Source: RPRC01 sp034933285 (lineage in GTDB: Bacteria; Desulfobacterota; Desulfuromonadia; Geobacterales; Geobacteraceae). Taken from it: a stretch of 64,000 nt of DNA. Positions 61,223-64,000 of this stretch are shown piece by piece. The stretch lies in the NCBI GenBank assembly GCA_034933285.1, contig JAYFNT010000004.1, positions 1 to 64,000 on the forward strand, given 5' to 3'. Position 1 is the first letter of the stretch; each line of letters starts with the position of its first letter. The position numbers were made by a program, and so were the translations under genes. The notes below the pieces were generated by a model, which was given only the letters and a program-made list of their open reading frames with translations, did not search any database and had not been told where the DNA came from.

Positions 61223-62686
61223 TCAGCCGTTTTGCCCACCGCCTTTTGGCTGCCCTCCCATTTTCAGGTAGTCATCGTAGCCCGGTTCGACCGGTTCCTG
61301 TTCGTCCGGGTCGTATTTGTAACCCAGCATGTCGACGCAGAAGGCGAACATCCGCGCGGCTTGCTGCTGGTCCATCCACCCCTGCACCTGGGCCGTGGTC
61401 AGCGCCGCAGCAACCTGCGCGAGCATAGTGGAGATCTTGGCTACATCCTTGTCAGTGAGCGGAGGGAACGAAATCTCGTAGGAATAGGCCTCTTCTTCCG
61501 GCACCTTCAGGTAGCTCGCTTCCAGGGCCGAGGTGACCACGAAATCCGCCATGGTCTTGAGAAACGCCGTGATCTCCTTCTGCCGGCGCTCAAACCGTTT
61601 CAGGGTCGGCCGGTCCATTTCGGCGGCCGTCGCCCGGTTGCTTCCCTCCGGATCCGCGTACCAGTGGTTGGGGATGCACTTGGCGCCCAGGATGTGTCGG
61701 CGCTGGTAGCGGGTGGCGGTCTCGGTGTCGGCGGCCTTGAGGTCGGGCGCGATCGCCTCGCTCTTCACCTTGTCGTTGTGGATGAAGGCGCCGCCGGTCC
61801 TGGGCGGGGTATAGTGGGCACGGTGATCTTCCAGTTCCTTCGCGTCGGCGCCCTGGACCTCGATGTCGTAGTAGAACGCATTGAACTGGGCGAACTTCTC
61901 GCCGCTGTCCATCATCATCTGCTCGTAGGTGTCCAGGTGATCGGCCACGTTGAACAAATCGGAGGTGCCCAGGAGCTCGGAACTCATGCAGTTGATCTGG
62001 AGCAGGAAGCATTCGCCGTCGGTCATCTGCGCCCGCAGCCGCTTGGCATCGTCGGATAGGTCTTCCTCGGTGTCGCCGTCCAGGATCACCTTGAGGGTGC
62101 GCTCGTCGGTGGAGAAATTGTCCGCCTTGACCACCACGCCGATCTTGGTCTGGACGTCCTGGGGGTCGGCGATGGTGGTGAGGATCAGCCCCGGGTCGAT
62201 GTACCCGATCTTCACCCGGCCCGTCTGCTCGGCCTTGTGGGCGGTCAAGACGATGTTGGCGAACACCCCCAGCTCCTGGATGTAATTCCCCCAGCGTAGT
62301 TCCATCCGGTTGCGGTCCCAGAATGCCTGCAGCAACGTCTTGACGTCTTCGTTCTCGCAGGTGTAGGGGAAATCGCCGGTGGCCACGAACGCCGCAGGGG
62401 TATTGATCAGAAATTCGGCCAGGGGGTTGGTTTTGTAGAGGTAATAGGCTGTGAGGATCTGCGTCTCGTAGGGAGCCAGGAGCAGTTCCCGGGTATTCTG
62501 GCCGTTGAGGAGCCGCCAACCGTAATTGCGGTCGAGAGAGACGGAGGCCGCCTGCAACTTCTCCGCGACCGCTTTGGGCAGGTCGGCCAGGACCCGCTCG
62601 TCGACCGCGGTCTGGAGGCGCTGTTCCACCTGCTCTTTTACCACCCCGCCGAACAGGGCGGTTATCAAACGGTTTTTGAGGGTCAA
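61223..62686 (-). CDS. Phage portal protein
   Basis: 487 residues, starting at a TTG (62686) that overlaps the terminase stop (TTGA) with AGGAG upstream. It begins 'LTLKNRLITALFGGVVKEQV' and contains 'ETQILTAYYLYKTNPLAEFLINTPAAFVATGDFPY', 'FWDRNRMELRWGNYIQELGVFANIVL' and a helical wing, 'KRFERRQKEITAFLKTMADFVVTSALEASYLK'. These fit a 12-mer DNA-gating portal. The tail end is Pro/Gly/Gln-rich. Position between terminase and MuF makes the call firm despite low sequence recognition. Confidence 0.8.
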   Translation of the reverse strand: MTLKNRLITALFGGVVKEQVEQRLQTAVDERVLADLPKAVAEKLQAASVSLDRNYGWRLLNGQNTRELLLAPYETQILTAYYLYKTNPLAEFLINTPAAFVATGDFPYTCENEDVKTLLQAFWDRNRMELRWGNYIQELGVFANIVLTAHKAEQTGRVKIGYIDPGLILTTIADPQDVQTKIGVVVKADNFSTDERTLKVILDGDTEEDLSDDAKRLRAQMTDGECFLLQINCMSSELLGTSDLFNVADHLDTYEQMMMDSGEKFAQFNAFYYDIEVQGADAKELEDHRAHYTPPRTGGAFIHNDKVKSEAIAPDLKAADTETATRYQRRHILGAKCIPNHWYADPEGSNRATAAEMDRPTLKRFERRQKEITAFLKTMADFVVTSALEASYLKVPEEEAYSYEISFPPLTDKDVAKISTMLAQVAAALTTAQVQGWMDQQQAARMFAFCVDMLGYKYDPDEQEPVEPGYDDYLKMGGQPKGGGQNG

Positions 62687-64000
62687 GCGGCTCTCCTTTT
62701 GAGCGAATGCAACATCTTGCTGACGAGACTGCGCCCTGGGCGCTCGGCGTGATAATTGTTTGCCGGCTGTTCAACCGGTGCCGCGGCGGCCGGCGCCCCG
62801 CTCTTTGCCCTTGCCTGGTCCGCCAGGGCCTTGGCCCAGAAGTGATCCGCATGGCCGATCTTTTCGTCGCGATCAGCGTCGAAACGGAAATTGCCGGTGC
62901 TGGTGGTGATCTTCTTGACCGAGTGCAGGCTCTGCCGGATATTGGTTTCCGCGGGGATGCAGTCTTTCTTGTCCTCGAAGTTCTGCTTGATGCCCGTGGC
63001 CAGGGCCTCTTTGCTCTGGGCCGTGAAAGTGATCGGCTCGACCTTGTGGGAACCGAACAGCTCCAGGGCCTTCTCGGCGATGTCCGCGCCGATCCCCGTC
63101 TGGTCGATGCAGCAGCGGCGCATCTGCTTAAGGCGGAGGAGGGTGAACAGCACCAGCCGCTGTACCCCGAAGGGCTGTTTCCGAAGGTCAATGACCGCCC
63201 GGGTTCTGGCGATACCCAGCAGATCCTCGTCGAGCCAGATGATGGAGAGATCGCGGTGGCGTGCCACGTCGAATCCGGCATAAAGATCGCCGACGAAAAG
63301 CACATCCCGCATAATCTCGTCACCGGCCGTAAAGACTGGCGGGTTCTCGGATTGCTTCCACTCGGAATGGAAGGCAATGGCGGCAGCCAGGAGACGATCG
63401 GCCCAGAGCGGAAAAACCTCGACCCTGGCGTCCTCCACCCCTTCGATCAGGTCATAGGTAAGCCAGGCGGTCATCTCATCGAGGAAATCGATCTCGTATT
63501 CCTGTGCCCAGGCTTCATCATCGTTCAAGGCCAGGCGAAGATCTTCCGGCTCGATGGGAGCGCCTTCTTCGTCTTTCAGCTCCAGCCCCATCTTCACCGC
63601 GGCGTGGATGTCGATCCGGTGCTTCGAGTAACCGCCACGCTCGCCTTTCCATTCATGCTCAAGGCCGTCGAACATCTGCAGGGTCTTGGCCGTCCATAGC
63701 TCGTAAAATTTATTCTTCTTCCCCTGGGGAGTGGAGATGATCCGGATCTTGTAACCCCGGGTAACCGTCGGGAACAGCGCCTTCCAGATCGCCCTGCTGT
63801 CCTTATGGAACGCAAACTCATCGAGCAGGATGTGCGCGGAATGGCCGCGGGCGGTGGCCGGGTTGGCCGGTAGCCCGACAATCCTGGAGCCATTAGGGAA
63901 GACGATCTCCAGCTGCTTGTATTCGGCGTCGCCATCTTTGAAAGTGGCCTCGATCTCGCTCACGGCCAGATTCAGCGCCCGGGCATGGGTGGCGGCCGTG
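62683..64000 (-). CDS. Terminase large subunit (5' end outside window)
   Basis: About 439 residues visible; the frame stays open to 64000 upstream of the first internal GTG (63963), so the start and Walker A lie outside. Walker B-like acidic motif: 'HILLDEFAFHKD', followed by 'ALFPTVTRGYKIRIISTPQGKKNKFYE' (coupling motif). The preceding 'LAVSEIEATFKDGDAEYKQLEIVFPNGSRIVGLPANPATARG' closely follows the pattern of Mu gp28-type terminases. The C-terminal nuclease has 'FVGDLYAGFDVARHRDLSIIWL' (first acidic residue of the RNase H-like fold) and 'CCIDQTGIGADIAEKAL'. Packages DNA using ATP. Confidence 0.9.
   Translation of the reverse strand, partial: TAATHARALNLAVSEIEATFKDGDAEYKQLEIVFPNGSRIVGLPANPATARGHSAHILLDEFAFHKDSRAIWKALFPTVTRGYKIRIISTPQGKKNKFYELWTAKTLQMFDGLEHEWKGERGGYSKHRIDIHAAVKMGLELKDEEGAPIEPEDLRLALNDDEAWAQEYEIDFLDEMTAWLTYDLIEGVEDARVEVFPLWADRLLAAAIAFHSEWKQSENPPVFTAGDEIMRDVLFVGDLYAGFDVARHRDLSIIWLDEDLLGIARTRAVIDLRKQPFGVQRLVLFTLLRLKQMRRCCIDQTGIGADIAEKALELFGSHKVEPITFTAQSKEALATGIKQNFEDKKDCIPAETNIRQSLHSVKKITTSTGNFRFDADRDEKIGHADHFWAKALADQARAKSGAPAAAAPVEQPANNYHAERPGRSLVSKMLHSLKRRAA

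Larger units (their letters stand above)
42174..64000 (-). mobile_element. Prophage, morphogenesis half (Mu-like head, lambda-like tail); continues past window
   Basis: From 64000 down to about 42200 every gene is on the minus strand and tightly packed. The order is large terminase, portal, MuF-like protein, capsid, connector, tail completion, tail tube, tail chaperone pair, tape measure, tail tip, fibre, DNA methylase. No sheath gene is present, so the tail is non-contractile. The terminase resembles Mu gp28 and the head gene set is Mu-type, as in transposable siphoviruses B3/D3112. No tRNA or integrase is at the left boundary. The left limit is set provisionally at repeats just after the methylase stop; the right limit is outside. 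I see no frameshift or stop in the structural genes, so it may be functional. Confidence 0.85.

Noticed and set aside
61590..63377. 595-codon minus-strand open frame
   Set aside because: Runs through the terminase-portal junction in another frame; Arg/Pro/Ser-rich composition marks it as a shadow.
1..64000. CRISPR array, tRNA or rRNA genes
   Set aside because: No regularly spaced repeats of CRISPR type and no cloverleaf or rRNA sequence noticed by eye; a tRNAscan or Infernal run would be needed to be certain.

Overview
The window looks like the replication-origin region of a Geobacter-like deltaproteobacterium (order Desulfuromonadales/Geobacterales), about 55% GC. This rests on the minus-strand order dnaA-dnaN-recF-gyrB-gyrA-gpsA, the divergent rpmH-rnpA-yidD-yidC-mnmE-mnmG-rsmG cluster, a c-type cytochrome, many PAS/GAF histidine kinases, and a large hyp (NiFe-hydrogenase maturation) locus. 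The assignment is an inference from gene content and protein style; no database was searched.

Layout. (1) 1-812, minus: the edge of a type VI secretion effector module, an Eag-type DUF1795 chaperone overlapping a prePAAR/PAAR effector that runs off the window. (2) 1055-13229, minus: a long co-directional array, read from the right as gpsA, three sensor histidine kinases (one with an N-terminal receiver domain), an ABC-2 exporter, a small unknown protein, a radical SAM/SPASM protein, hemE and hemH. (3) 13366-22297, minus: gyrA, gyrB, recF, dnaN, dnaA. The dnaA/rpmH gap and the dnaN/dnaA gap carry DnaA-box-like motifs and are the candidate origin. (4) 22582-29028, plus: rpmH, rnpA, yidD, yidC, mnmE, mnmG, rsmG, with a parS-like site between mnmE and mnmG. 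(5) 29398-37846, plus except for one cytochrome: a YbgC thioesterase, an unknown protein, a diheme cytochrome c, a Nudix hydrolase, hypA-B-F-C-D-E and an RCKP-type rubredoxin-like peptide. HypF has no ATG/GTG/TTG start able to include its conserved N-terminus. (6) 38263-42113: an HDOD protein coupled to a hybrid sensor kinase, and a convergent PHP phosphoesterase.

(7) About 42174-64000: the structural half of a prophage, entirely on the minus strand. From right to left it encodes the large terminase (cut by the window), portal, MuF-like head protein, an accessory protein, a protease-scaffold-capsid fusion, connector and tail-completion proteins, tail tube, a tail-assembly chaperone pair with a -1 frameshift site, tape measure, tail tip, fibre and a DNA adenine methylase. 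A Mu gp28-like terminase and MuF-like protein with a sheathless tail suggest a B3/D3112-type transposable siphovirus. Its end would lie near a pair of 16-bp repeats just past the methylase gene.

The most unusual part is inside the prophage at 52640-57252. Four genes interleaved with head and tail genes encode proteins with clear Sec signal peptides: a beta-helix protein containing a NodB-deacetylase-like segment, an Fn3-like protein and two small unknown proteins. One of them carries a heptanucleotide tandem repeat inside its signal-peptide codons. Exported products within an otherwise cytoplasmic assembly operon are the best candidate here for an undescribed system.
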